Part shown: one piece after another, positions 26,801 through 34,168 of the stretch
Layout of the letters: every line of letters starts with the position of its first letter
Numbering within the stretch: position 1 is the first letter of the stretch
Source of the DNA: Deltaproteobacteria bacterium
Lineage (GTDB): Bacteria > Desulfobacterota > DSM-4660 > Desulfatiglandales > HGW-15
Assembly: GCA_020060215.1 (NCBI GenBank)
Contig: JAGVAP010000079.1
Span: 47,616-111,615, forward strand
Direction of reading: 5' to 3'
DNA length: 64,000 bases
Notes under the pieces: generated by a model
Told to the model about the DNA's origin: nothing
What the model saw: the letters and a program-made list of their open reading frames with translations, nothing else
The model's database searches: none
Program-made: the position numbers and the translations under genes

Positions 26801-27934
26801 CTACAGGAAATCGGTCATGGTCTCCAGATACGCCTCCACCCGGATGCGGAACTGCCCGGTTGGTACCGTCATGTCGAACTCCAGGAAGTAGGTTCTTAGG
26901 CCGAGGTCTTTCTCGAAGAACTCTCTCAGGGCGGGGATGTCCAGCTCGTGGGGGTCACAGAATTTCTGTTGCATCAGAATGACTCCCTCTACCCGGTAAT
27001 CCTTCACCAGCTTGGCAATGTGATCGAATCGCTTGCGGTGGGGCCAGTCCTTGCTCGGGCAGGGCGGCCGGTCCAGATAACGGGCTGCGATCGCGCCGAG
27101 CCGGTCCTTCTGTGGCTCCGTCTCGTTCCAGAAATCCCTGCTCCCCGTGCAATGTTCCTCGATCACAATGGTCGCGGGCAGCGAGAGTCCCTGCTCCACC
27201 ATCCTGAAGAATCCCCTGTCGTCGTCTTCGCTGCCGACGATCATCAGTCTTGTCCCCGGGTCGCGGTCCGGTTTTTTTCGGGGAATCTCCTTCAGCAACT
27301 CCTTCATGGCCTCGCTATGTTCCCGTTTGTCGGTGACCTGACTCGCCAGCGCCACCTCCAGGCACTCCAGCCCGCTGATCGGCGGATTCGGCTCTTTCCG
27401 GAACTCGTAAACCTCCTTCAGAAGGCGGCGGTTGGTGTTGCAGATTTCAATGCCCCTGTCCAGATCCGCGTCCGTGATGGTCCTCCCGATCCATTTTTCG
27501 AGCGACTCCTTGAAACGTCCTATTTCGCCGCGCAGGTACTCATAGCGTCCGTTCCCCTGGACCGTGTGAGGCATGTACAGGTAATGCGAGAACTGGATCG
27601 GAATATGTTTTTCCCAACTCCAGTAGGTCTGCCGGATGTGCAAGCAGGATTGAGCCAGGGTGATCCCATCCAGATAATCATAGTTTCCCTCCAGGCCCTG
27701 CCCCAGACAGTCGCGGCAGAAGGGACAGAACATGCTGCTGTAGATGTGGGGCTCCACAAGGGTGGAGGGCTTGTGACCGCCCAGGATCCTCACCGGAAGA
27801 ATATCCGCCGCATAGAAGACCTCCTGAGGCATATACGTACAGAGATATCCCACCACTTTTCCCCCTGTGCGCTTCTTCCACTGCCTGGCATACTCATGCC
27901 TGTTGTCGACCCATTCTTGTATTTTCAGATCCAC
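26801..27934 (-). CDS. bzdN: Class I (ATP-dependent) benzoyl-CoA reductase, small catalytic-type subunit (BzdN/BcrC-like)
   Basis: A 377-residue partner of the preceding entry. Seen: KVVGYLCTYMPQEVFYAADILPVRI, FCPFCRDCLGQGLEG, AQSCLHIRQTYWSWEK, EHCTGSRDFWNE and LMQQKFCDPHELD, all close in my recollection to Azoarcus BzdN. The cysteines in these motifs should ligate Fe-S centres. The gene follows the CoA-transferase in a minus-strand operon behind operator 29319. Class I reductases are typical of facultative aromatic degraders and have only rarely been reported in strict anaerobes, which mostly use the Bam system. Confidence 0.87.
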   Translation of the reverse strand: MDLKIQEWVDNRHEYARQWKKRTGGKVVGYLCTYMPQEVFYAADILPVRILGGHKPSTLVEPHIYSSMFCPFCRDCLGQGLEGNYDYLDGITLAQSCLHIRQTYWSWEKHIPIQFSHYLYMPHTVQGNGRYEYLRGEIGRFKESLEKWIGRTITDADLDRGIEICNTNRRLLKEVYEFRKEPNPPISGLECLEVALASQVTDKREHSEAMKELLKEIPRKKPDRDPGTRLMIVGSEDDDRGFFRMVEQGLSLPATIVIEEHCTGSRDFWNETEPQKDRLGAIAARYLDRPPCPSKDWPHRKRFDHIAKLVKDYRVEGVILMQQKFCDPHELDIPALREFFEKDLGLRTYFLEFDMTVPTGQFRIRVEAYLETMTDFL

Positions 27935-27989
27935 CTTTCCCCCTCCTTCTGGAGCCCGCGCTCGGGCTCCTGTTCCAGCACCTCATCAT

Positions 27990-29267
27990 TCACGAATACA
28001 AGATTCCTATCTGTGCGCTCAGGTCTTCACGAAACCGGGGATGGGCGATCGCACAGATCGCCTCCGCTCTCTCCCTTTCGGTCTTCCCCTCGAGAGCGGC
28101 TACCCCGTATTCACTGACCACGCAGTCCACATCCGCCCGGATCGCAGAGACCGTGGAGCCCGAAGGGATCACCGGCACGATTCTCGAGACCTTCCCCTCC
28201 TTGGCCGTGGACGGAAGGCAGAAGATCGCCTTTCCACCCTTCGAACCCCTGGCTCCACGCACGAAGTCGACCATTCCACCCAGTCCGTTCACGATCCGTC
28301 CGTCGAGGGCTTCGGAATTCACCTGCCCCAGGAGGTCGACCTGCAAGGCCACATTCAGGGAGATAAATTTCTCCATTTGCCCGATGACGGCCGCAGCATG
28401 CGTGTACGATGACGGGTGGAACTCCACCATCGGGTTGTCCCGAACGAAGTCATACAGTTTCTGGGTGCCGATGGCGGATGTGCAGACGATCTTGTTCCTG
28501 TTCAGGGCCTTGGTGCTCCCCGTAATGCATCCCCGCGCCAGCAGATCCATGACCGGGTCGCTGATCAGCCCGCTGTGGATCCCCAGTTCCTTCTTGCCGG
28601 AGAGTCCGAGAAGGACGGAGCCTTGGATGCTGCCCGGGCCGAATTGCAGAACGGCCCCGTCCGGGATGATCTCGGCGCAATGGGCGGCGATGGCGTTCTC
28701 GACCTCTCCCGCAGGTTCGACCAGGAATTCGGGCAGGGCATGCTCGGTCTCCACCAAGAGATCGAATACGGACTCATGGACCCGCGAGTTGCCGCGCGTT
28801 CTGGGCATTCGAGGGTTGACCTCCGCAATGACCAGCGGAGCAATGGTTGCCGCTTCGGGATAGTACTCCACCGAAACCCCGAAGGTGCAGAACCCGTTCG
28901 AATCGGGCTCGGAAACCTGAAAGAGGGCCACGTCCACCGGCAGGATTCTCTCGGAAAGGAGTCTCCCGATATCCGAAAAATGGCATGGGATGTAGGAAGC
29001 CCTCCTCTCGCTCACAGCCTTCCTCAGCGAACCCACCGAGAAGGTCTTGATGGTGAACCCGCAATCGCTCTCTTCGTAGAGAGATCGGCCGACCGGGAAG
29101 GAGGTGTACACCGTGAGTCCACCGAGACGCCGGCGCTGCCGCACCATCTCCCGAACCAGGTTCCGCGGCTCGGCGGCCATCCCGGAAACGACCAGGTGCG
29201 CCCCGTTCGGGATTTCCGAAACGGCCTCGGCCGGTCCAACCCTCCTTGGTTTCTTGAGACCCTTCAT
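27990..29267 (-). CDS. Acetyl-CoA hydrolase/CoA-transferase family protein (4-hydroxybutyrate CoA-transferase-like)
   Basis: A 425-residue class I CoA-transferase. Seen: two-domain layout with GPGSIQGSV in the middle, the catalytic-Glu segment VNSEALDGRIVNGLGGMVDF, SRIVP and the C-terminal VSEYGVAALEGKT and HPRFREDL landmarks. It would activate a carboxylic acid with CoA from acetyl-CoA or another thioester. The start is set at ATG 29267, preceded by GGAAAG; an ATG at 29297 lies between operator and this start but has no ribosome site. First gene of the bzdN/bzdO operon, so it may activate benzoate or a ring-reduced acid without ATP cost. Confidence 0.87.
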   Translation of the reverse strand: MKGLKKPRRVGPAEAVSEIPNGAHLVVSGMAAEPRNLVREMVRQRRRLGGLTVYTSFPVGRSLYEESDCGFTIKTFSVGSLRKAVSERRASYIPCHFSDIGRLLSERILPVDVALFQVSEPDSNGFCTFGVSVEYYPEAATIAPLVIAEVNPRMPRTRGNSRVHESVFDLLVETEHALPEFLVEPAGEVENAIAAHCAEIIPDGAVLQFGPGSIQGSVLLGLSGKKELGIHSGLISDPVMDLLARGCITGSTKALNRNKIVCTSAIGTQKLYDFVRDNPMVEFHPSSYTHAAAVIGQMEKFISLNVALQVDLLGQVNSEALDGRIVNGLGGMVDFVRGARGSKGGKAIFCLPSTAKEGKVSRIVPVIPSGSTVSAIRADVDCVVSEYGVAALEGKTERERAEAICAIAHPRFREDLSAQIGILYS

Positions 29268-29318
29268 ACTTTCCAGAATCCCGGGGGTGAAGATCATCGC
29301 AGATTTGAATTGACATGA

Positions 29319-29330
29319 ACGAATGTTCGT
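29319..29330. promoter_or_regulatory. TetR operator shared by two divergent promoters
   Basis: Perfect palindrome ACGAATGTTCGT. Minus strand: TTGACA (29354-29359), 17 bases, CTAAAA (29331-29336), with the operator just downstream, for the CoA-transferase/bzdNO operon. Plus strand: TTGACA (29310-29315), 18 bases, TAGAAT (29334-29339), with the operator inside the spacer, for the response regulator at 29475. One bound protein would block both. Confidence 0.85.
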
Positions 29331-29366
29331 TTTTAGAATACAACAGGTTTCGTTGTCAAGAAAAAA

Positions 29367-29378
29367 ACGAACGTCTGT
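29367..29378 (+). promoter_or_regulatory. Weak second TetR operator copy
   Basis: ACGAACGTCTGT, two mismatches in the right half, but flanked by the same AA...TTTTTA context as the strong sites. It is 48 bases from the perfect copy (four helical turns plus a little) and lies in the probable leader of the response regulator gene; it could strengthen binding. Confidence 0.5.
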
Positions 29379-29474
29379 TTTTAGTGCCGGAAAAGCTTGA
29401 CTTTGAAAGGAACGCCCCCTAAAAGCAGAGGAGCCGGTTCGACCAGGATGACACGCACCGATGGAGGTTGATGG

Positions 29475-29966
29475 ATGGCGCAGAACAGTTCGGTCCTGCT
29501 AAAAGGCAAGAGAGTCCTCATCGTGGATGACGAACCCGACGTTCTTTTCGCTTTGCAGCAGTTGCTGCCTATGTGCGAAGTGGAGCTGGCGGCTACCTTC
29601 CAGGAGGCCCGGGAAAAGCTGGAGACCCGCTCATTTGACATAGCCATTCTGGACATCATGGGGGTGGACGGCTATGCGATCCTGTCCCTGGCCAAGCAGA
29701 AGGAGGTCCTCGCGGTCATGCTGACCGCCCATGCTCCCGGTGCCCAATATGTGGTGAAATCCTTCCAGGATGGAGCGGCGTTTCACGTCCCCAAGGAAGA
29801 AATGGCCGACATGGAGATCTTCCTGACCGATGTCCTGGAGGCGAAGGAACGGGGAGAGAATGTCTGGACCCGGTGGCTCAGGAGGCTCGGACCCTATTAT
29901 GACCGTACCCTGGGGAGCCACTGGAAGGACGAGCACAAGGAGTTCTGGGAGAAGATCCAGTACTGA
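29475..29966 (+). CDS. Receiver-only response regulator
   Basis: A 163-residue protein: CheY-like receiver with acidic pair in IVDDEPDV, phosphoacceptor Asp in ILDIMGVDG, Thr in MLTAHA and Lys in VPKEE, then a tail of about 45 residues (VWTRWLRRLG, SHWKDEHKEF) instead of a DNA-binding output domain. Start ATG 29475 lies seven bases after GGAGG. It is a paralog of the gene at 30047-30571, with the same tail pattern. No histidine kinase is encoded in the window. Function of the tail is unknown; a protein-interaction role is possible. Confidence 0.9.
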   Translation: MAQNSSVLLKGKRVLIVDDEPDVLFALQQLLPMCEVELAATFQEAREKLETRSFDIAILDIMGVDGYAILSLAKQKEVLAVMLTAHAPGAQYVVKSFQDGAAFHVPKEEMADMEIFLTDVLEAKERGENVWTRWLRRLGPYYDRTLGSHWKDEHKEFWEKIQY

Positions 29967-29996
29967 AGGCAAGGTCCGCTCTTCCATGCATGCGGA

Positions 29997-30027
29997 GCCG
30001 CCCCTTGCACCCGGGGGCGGCCGTTTT
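29997..30027. terminator. Hairpin terminator between convergent response regulators
   Basis: GCCGCCCC (29997-30004) pairs with GGGGCGGC (30014-30021), followed by CGTTTT. It lies between two convergent genes and may end both transcripts, with the T-run favouring the plus strand. Confidence 0.6.
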
Positions 30028-30046
30028 ACGCCTAAGCGCTACAACG

Positions 30047-30571
30047 CTACCGTTCGTTTCCCGTCATGGGATTTTCCCGCCCTTCACCCTCCAGCTCGTG
30101 GACGAATTCCTTGAGGAAGGCGTCCCTTTCCTTCCAGCCGGCGCCGAAACGATCCTCGAAGAGTCTTCCCATTCTCGCAAAGAGCCTTCGCCAGACGGGT
30201 CGGCCCTGCACGACCTCCTGCAGGAAAGAGGGAAGCTCGTCCATCCTCTCCTTCGGCAGGAAACAGACGGCGCCGTACTGGATGGACTTCTTCAAGACCT
30301 GCGGGCTCACCGCGTGCGCCGTGAGGACGACGGCCGGAAATCCCCTTCGAACGGCCACCTTCAGCAACTCCAATCCGTTGACCCCCATGACGTCGAGAAT
30401 CACCACGTCGTAGGTGTAGCTCATCAGGGACTGCAGGGCGGTAGGATAGTCTCCCGCCGTACGGACGAGACATCCGCCCAACAGCTCGGCGATGGTTTCG
30501 ACGACATCCGCCTCGTCGTCGACCACCAGAACAACCCTATCCTTCAAGACCTCACCGGAACCCTTCGCCAT
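30047..30571 (-). CDS. Receiver-only response regulator (paralog)
   Basis: A 174-residue protein with receiver motifs VVDDEADV, VILDVMGVNG, VLTAHA and LPKERM, and a C-terminal tail with VWRRLFARMG and GAGWKERDAF that matches the tail of the regulator at 29475 in spacing (VW-R, R-G, G-WK). The start is ATG 30571 eight bases after GGGAG; a GTG at 30580 is the alternative. Its promoter is the minus-strand half of the divergent pair around operator 30745, so both regulators appear to be induced with the catabolic genes. Confidence 0.88.
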   Translation of the reverse strand: MAKGSGEVLKDRVVLVVDDEADVVETIAELLGGCLVRTAGDYPTALQSLMSYTYDVVILDVMGVNGLELLKVAVRRGFPAVVLTAHAVSPQVLKKSIQYGAVCFLPKERMDELPSFLQEVVQGRPVWRRLFARMGRLFEDRFGAGWKERDAFLKEFVHELEGEGRENPMTGNER

Positions 30572-30744
30572 CGTTTTCACTCCCTTCTTCCCTCTTCTTC
30601 TTCTGAGGAACGAGCCACCTGTTCCTGCACCATGCTATACACCGTCGACGCTTTTTGAAAACGCTCCATTACCCCGAATTTGCCCGCGCACACCCGGCGG
30701 GTCGAATTTCCCTTGACACCTTCTCGGGATCGCGAATAATATAA

Positions 30745-30756
30745 ACGAACATTCGT
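30745..30756. promoter_or_regulatory. TetR operator shared by mutase and response regulator promoters
   Basis: Perfect palindrome ACGAACATTCGT. Plus strand: TTGACA (30713-30718), 18 bases, TAATAT (30737-30742), operator just downstream, for the mutase. Minus strand: TTGCAT (30761-30766), 17 bases, TATATT (30738-30743), operator inside the spacer, for the response regulator at 30571. Confidence 0.85.
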
Positions 30757-30819
30757 TTTTATGCAACCTTTTTGCTGTCGGTGTGCGTCCTAACGCTCCT
30801 TTGCTTCCTAAAGGGGCTG

Positions 30820-30932
30820 GGGCCTCTCATCAACGAGCGAAGGCCGGTGCCCGCTTTCGGGCGCCAAGACAAGTGAAGCCCTTTTCCACATGAGCTTCCC
30901 CCAGTTCACCTCGTTTATGAAAAGAGAGGCCC
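30820..30932 (+). ncRNA. Possible structured RNA leader of the mutase transcript
   Basis: An outer stem of nine perfect pairs (30820-30828 with 30924-30932) continues after a five-base bulge with a second stem (30829-30837 with 30910-30918, one mismatch). Inside are two hairpins: GGTGCCCG/CGGGCGCC (30846-30853 with 30858-30865) and GAAGC/GCTTC (30875-30879 with 30894-30898). The element lies downstream of the mutase promoter and ends about 125 bases before the mutase start. I see no cobalamin-riboswitch box. It may be a regulatory leader, a transcribed palindromic repeat, or chance folding of GC-rich DNA. Confidence 0.35.
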
Positions 30933-31057
30933 GCTGGGCCAACCCTCGTGGCGATCCGCGAGCACGGTTGTCACCATGAAAGGATTTCCGACGCACAACA
31001 CGAGAGTGCACTTCACAGTCCCGACGCGCAAGAGATCACAGGCAGGGAGGGTTTCCG

Positions 31058-32815
31058 ATGGATGAGAAGAGGACCAAGGAGATTTTGGAGGAGAGACAAG
31101 GGGCCGAGAAGCGTATGCCGCTGTACAATCCGGTGGTCGTGAAGGAATTGCAGCCGCAATTCCGGAGCTGGCAGGAGTCCGCCCTTCGTGAGGAGGACCG
31201 AAGGAACTGGTTCGTCAAGCCGCAGACGATCCTCGGTTCCGAGCTGGAGAGGGGGTTGTTGTACTCCCCCCTTGACAATCAAGACCTGGACTACCTCAAG
31301 GACCTGGGTTTTTCCGGCCGGGAGCCCTTTACCAGGGCCATTCACCCCAACATGTACCGGGGAAGGGGTTTCACAAAAAGGCAGCTTTCCAGGGCCGGCT
31401 CGCCCGAATCCGTCAATAGGATTCTGAAAACGCTCCTCGAACACGGCGCCACAGGCACGAACCTGGCCCTGGATCTGGCCACGGTCCAGATGTTCGACTC
31501 GGACGAGCCGCAGTCGCTGGGGCAGGTGGGGACGGTCGGCGTACCCGTCGACTGCGTGGAGGACATGGAGGTCATCTATAAGGATATCCCGATCGATCAG
31601 ATCAGCGCTTCCATCGTGACGCATTACCCCCGGAACACCGCCATCATCTTTCCCATGTATCTGGTCATGGCCGAGCGCAGGGGGATTCCGTGGGAGAAGC
31701 TCAGCGGGAGCGTTCAGAACGATTTCATCATGGAGAGTGTCGTTCGAAGCGCCTCCGAATATGTCCCTCCGCGGGACGATTTCCGGATCCAGTGCGACAA
31801 CATCGAGTTCCTGAGGAGGCACGTTCCCCGGTGGAACTCCGTGACGCTGAACGGGTACAACCTGCGCGAGTACGGGACTTCCGGCATCACCGAAATGGCG
31901 GTGGCCCTGTCCAATGCGATTGAGATCCTCAAGGAGATGGAGCGGAGAGGACATGAAGTGGACTGGGCGGCCGAACGGCTCGCCTTCTTCTGGTCTCCGG
32001 CCAATGACTTCTTTGAGGAGGTGGCCCGTCTACGGGCCGTAAGAAGATTGTGGTACAAGATCGTGAAGCACCGGTTCAACGCCAAGAATCAGAGATCCAT
32101 GTGGATGAGGTGCCATGTGCAGACCTCCGGGGTCTGCCTTCAGAGGGAGGAGCCTTACAACAATGTGATCCGGGCGGCTTACCATGCCCTGTCCGCCGTC
32201 CTCGGGGGGGCACAGTCCCTCCACATCGACGGGTACGACGAGGCCTTCTCCGTCCCGTCCGAGGAGGCCGCCATCCTGGCCCTTCGAAACCAGCAGATCA
32301 TCGAACAGGAGACCCAGGTTACCCAGGTGGTCGATCCGCTTGGAGGGTCCTTCTATGTCGAGGCCCTTACCAATGAGGTGGAACGGAGGATCCTCTCCGA
32401 GATCGACGAGATCGAGAGCCGGGGAGGACTTGTGGAGGTCGTGGTCTCAGGATGGCTGCAGGAAAAAATCTCCAGATTCATAGAGCGGGAGCAGAAAATG
32501 ATCGAGAGCGGCGAGATCAGGATTGTGGGCCGGAACTACTTCAGGGCGCCCGATCTCAAGATCCCCGACATCTGGGTCCAGGAATTCGACGACGCGATCG
32601 CCAAATCCATGAAACAGAAACTCGAAAGGCTCCGGAGGACCCGCAACAACGAAAAGACGACGGCTTCCCTGAAGGCCCTGGTGGAGGCCTGCAAGAAGGG
32701 AGGCAATGTGATGGAGGCCTGTCTGAACTGCGCCAGGGCGGACGCCACCAAGGGAGAGATGCGTCGTGCCATCGCCGAGGCCTTCGGTTCATGGAAATCG
32801 CCCACGTTCGGTTAG
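31058..32815 (+). CDS. Coenzyme B12-dependent acyl-CoA mutase, large subunit, atypical
   Basis: A 585-residue methylmalonyl-CoA-mutase-family catalytic subunit without its own B12 domain, like HcmA/IcmA-type enzymes. The TIM-barrel landmarks FTRAIHPNMYRG, LATVQMFDSDE, GTVGVPVD, LSGSVQNDF and SLHIDGYDEAF are present. The substrate pocket is unusual: the RQYAGF of methylmalonyl-CoA mutase reads RQLSRAG (Leu110 for the Tyr), Arg230 in VVRSASEY is kept, and the catalytic-His segment GYHMQE reads GYNLRE (Asn268 for His). A dicarboxylic CoA ester other than methylmalonyl-CoA, perhaps bulkier, is therefore likely; isobutyryl- or 2-hydroxyisobutyryl-CoA is less likely because Arg is retained. Start ATG 31058 follows GGGAGGG. 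Confidence 0.88.
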   Translation: MDEKRTKEILEERQGAEKRMPLYNPVVVKELQPQFRSWQESALREEDRRNWFVKPQTILGSELERGLLYSPLDNQDLDYLKDLGFSGREPFTRAIHPNMYRGRGFTKRQLSRAGSPESVNRILKTLLEHGATGTNLALDLATVQMFDSDEPQSLGQVGTVGVPVDCVEDMEVIYKDIPIDQISASIVTHYPRNTAIIFPMYLVMAERRGIPWEKLSGSVQNDFIMESVVRSASEYVPPRDDFRIQCDNIEFLRRHVPRWNSVTLNGYNLREYGTSGITEMAVALSNAIEILKEMERRGHEVDWAAERLAFFWSPANDFFEEVARLRAVRRLWYKIVKHRFNAKNQRSMWMRCHVQTSGVCLQREEPYNNVIRAAYHALSAVLGGAQSLHIDGYDEAFSVPSEEAAILALRNQQIIEQETQVTQVVDPLGGSFYVEALTNEVERRILSEIDEIESRGGLVEVVVSGWLQEKISRFIEREQKMIESGEIRIVGRNYFRAPDLKIPDIWVQEFDDAIAKSMKQKLERLRRTRNNEKTTASLKALVEACKKGGNVMEACLNCARADATKGEMRRAIAEAFGSWKSPTFG

Positions 32816-32848
32816 CAACCCTGCTGCTCATGATGGGAGGAGATGAAA

Positions 32849-33265
32849 ATGGACACGAAACGGAAATACAAGGTGGTTCTGGGCCAATTCCCTTTGGAGA
32901 CGCACTCCAGAGGAATCATTACCGTGGCCGGTATGCTGAGGGATTCCGGCATGGAGGTCGTCCTCATCGGGAACGCCCTGCCCGAAGAGATCGCGGAGGT
33001 CGCCCTTCAGGAGTACGCCGACGTGGTGGGGGTCAGCACCTACTGCGGGGGCGAACTGGCCCTCGGTCAGGCATTGATGGATGCCGCTGAAAAGCGAGGA
33101 ATCCGGAAAAGGACCGTTTTCCTCATCGGGGGCATATTCCCCCCTAAGAATATCGACAAACTCCGCGGCATCGGCTTTGACGGGGCCTTTCTCTCGGCCA
33201 CCAAGCAGGAGATTGTCTCCTGCATCCAGAACTGCTGCAGCTCCAAAGCCAGGCTGGCGGGCTAG
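32849..33265 (+). CDS. B12-binding small subunit of acyl-CoA mutase
   Basis: A 138-residue cobalamin-binding domain. The His that replaces the lower axial base is in LETHSRG (the usual D-x-H-x-x-G with Glu for Asp), followed by VVGVSTYCGG and LIGGIFPP in the expected places. The start is ATG 32849, eight bases after GGGAGG; an ATG at 32843 is too close. It lies 33 bases after the large subunit, the arrangement of two-part mutases such as HcmAB. Confidence 0.9.
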   Translation: MDTKRKYKVVLGQFPLETHSRGIITVAGMLRDSGMEVVLIGNALPEEIAEVALQEYADVVGVSTYCGGELALGQALMDAAEKRGIRKRTVFLIGGIFPPKNIDKLRGIGFDGAFLSATKQEIVSCIQNCCSSKARLAG

Positions 33266-33534
33266 TCTCGTGCTCCCCCAACCTCCCATCCCCCTTCGAG
33301 CGGGAGGAAAGGAACTGGAAGCCACCTATTGGAGGGCTGCCCTTTGCGGACAGCGGACGCGGTTGGTAGAAGGGGAAACGGCATGCGCACGGCACGGGGT
33401 AGCCTTTGGAGAAAAGGTCACGCCCTCTCCGTAAGAATGGCATGCCGCCGCTGTGTCACATGGGTGCGAAGGTCAGCCTGGAGCCGTCAGGAGTGGGTGA
33501 AAGGACACGGCGCCAGGAGTGATTGGCGTCAAGG

Positions 33535-33969
33535 TCAGGAGGGCTGGTCAAAAAGCCTCACCGCGGCCTCCCCCTCCACGACGGTCTCGCCCTTCTGATT
33601 CATGCACACGTTCTTGAGAGTGAGGATCCCCTTGTCCCGGCGGAGGCCGGTGACCTCGGCCGTTGCGATAATGCGGTCTCCGATCCTCACCGGCTTTAGA
33701 AATCTCACCGACTGGGAAAGGAAGATGACCACGCCCGGAAGCTTGGCCATGGCCGCTGAAAGAAGGGAGAGGGAAAACGCGCCGTGTGCGATCCTCCCGC
33801 CGAAGACCGTTTTTCCCGCGTACTGCTCGTCGAGGTGAACCGGGTTGACGTCCCCGGAGAGGGCCGCAAACTGATCGATGTCGGCCTCCGTGATGACCTT
33901 CTCATGCACGGTTCGATACCCTGCATCCACCCCCAGCCTGTCCAGAATCGATCCGACCTTCTCGTCCAT
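33535..33969 (-). CDS. MaoC-like (R)-enoyl-CoA hydratase
   Basis: A 144-residue hotdog-fold protein with the hydratase-2 signature (residues AALSGDVNPVHLDEQYA), including catalytic Asp and His, and FGGRIAHGAF. It hydrates enoyl-CoA to the (R)-3-hydroxy form. Start ATG 33969 has AAGGAGAGGGAC upstream; the frame to 34092 adds 41 unrelated residues. It is probably the last gene of the minus-strand operon behind operator 41338 (200 bases after the previous gene). An (R)-specific hydratase complements the (S)-specific crotonases elsewhere in the window. Confidence 0.88.
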   Translation of the reverse strand: MDEKVGSILDRLGVDAGYRTVHEKVITEADIDQFAALSGDVNPVHLDEQYAGKTVFGGRIAHGAFSLSLLSAAMAKLPGVVIFLSQSVRFLKPVRIGDRIIATAEVTGLRRDKGILTLKNVCMNQKGETVVEGEAAVRLFDQPS

Positions 33970-34168
33970 GTCCCTCTCCTTTAGATGACGGCGCCGTCTA
34001 CAGTGTAGCGCGCCCAATGCTTCTTTCCATTCCCTGAAGGGGTTGGCCATGAGCAAAACTGTCACAGATGAATAGAGGGATCTCTGACGCACAACAGCAC
34101 AGCATGGTCGAACCGAAGATCAGGCCCCGCGAACAGATGATGCAGCGCTGTCCTTCCGGAAATCCTCC

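Larger units (their letters stand above)
30572..31057. other. Divergent intergenic region, 486 bases, with operator and structured leader
   Basis: Holds two divergent promoters around operator 30745 and, towards the mutase gene, a segment with extensive base-pairing potential (listed separately). A 67-codon minus-strand reading frame at 30808-31011 overlaps this structure; it has no recognisable family and I do not call it a gene. Confidence 0.6.

Noticed and set aside
30808..31011. Minus-strand 67-codon frame overlapping the structured leader
   Set aside because: No family, no ribosome site, and it coincides with inverted repeats that explain its apparent order.
33266..33534. Gene in the gap between the B12 subunit and the MaoC gene
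   Set aside because: Short frames there have no ribosome sites or motifs; treated as convergent intergenic DNA without a clear terminator.
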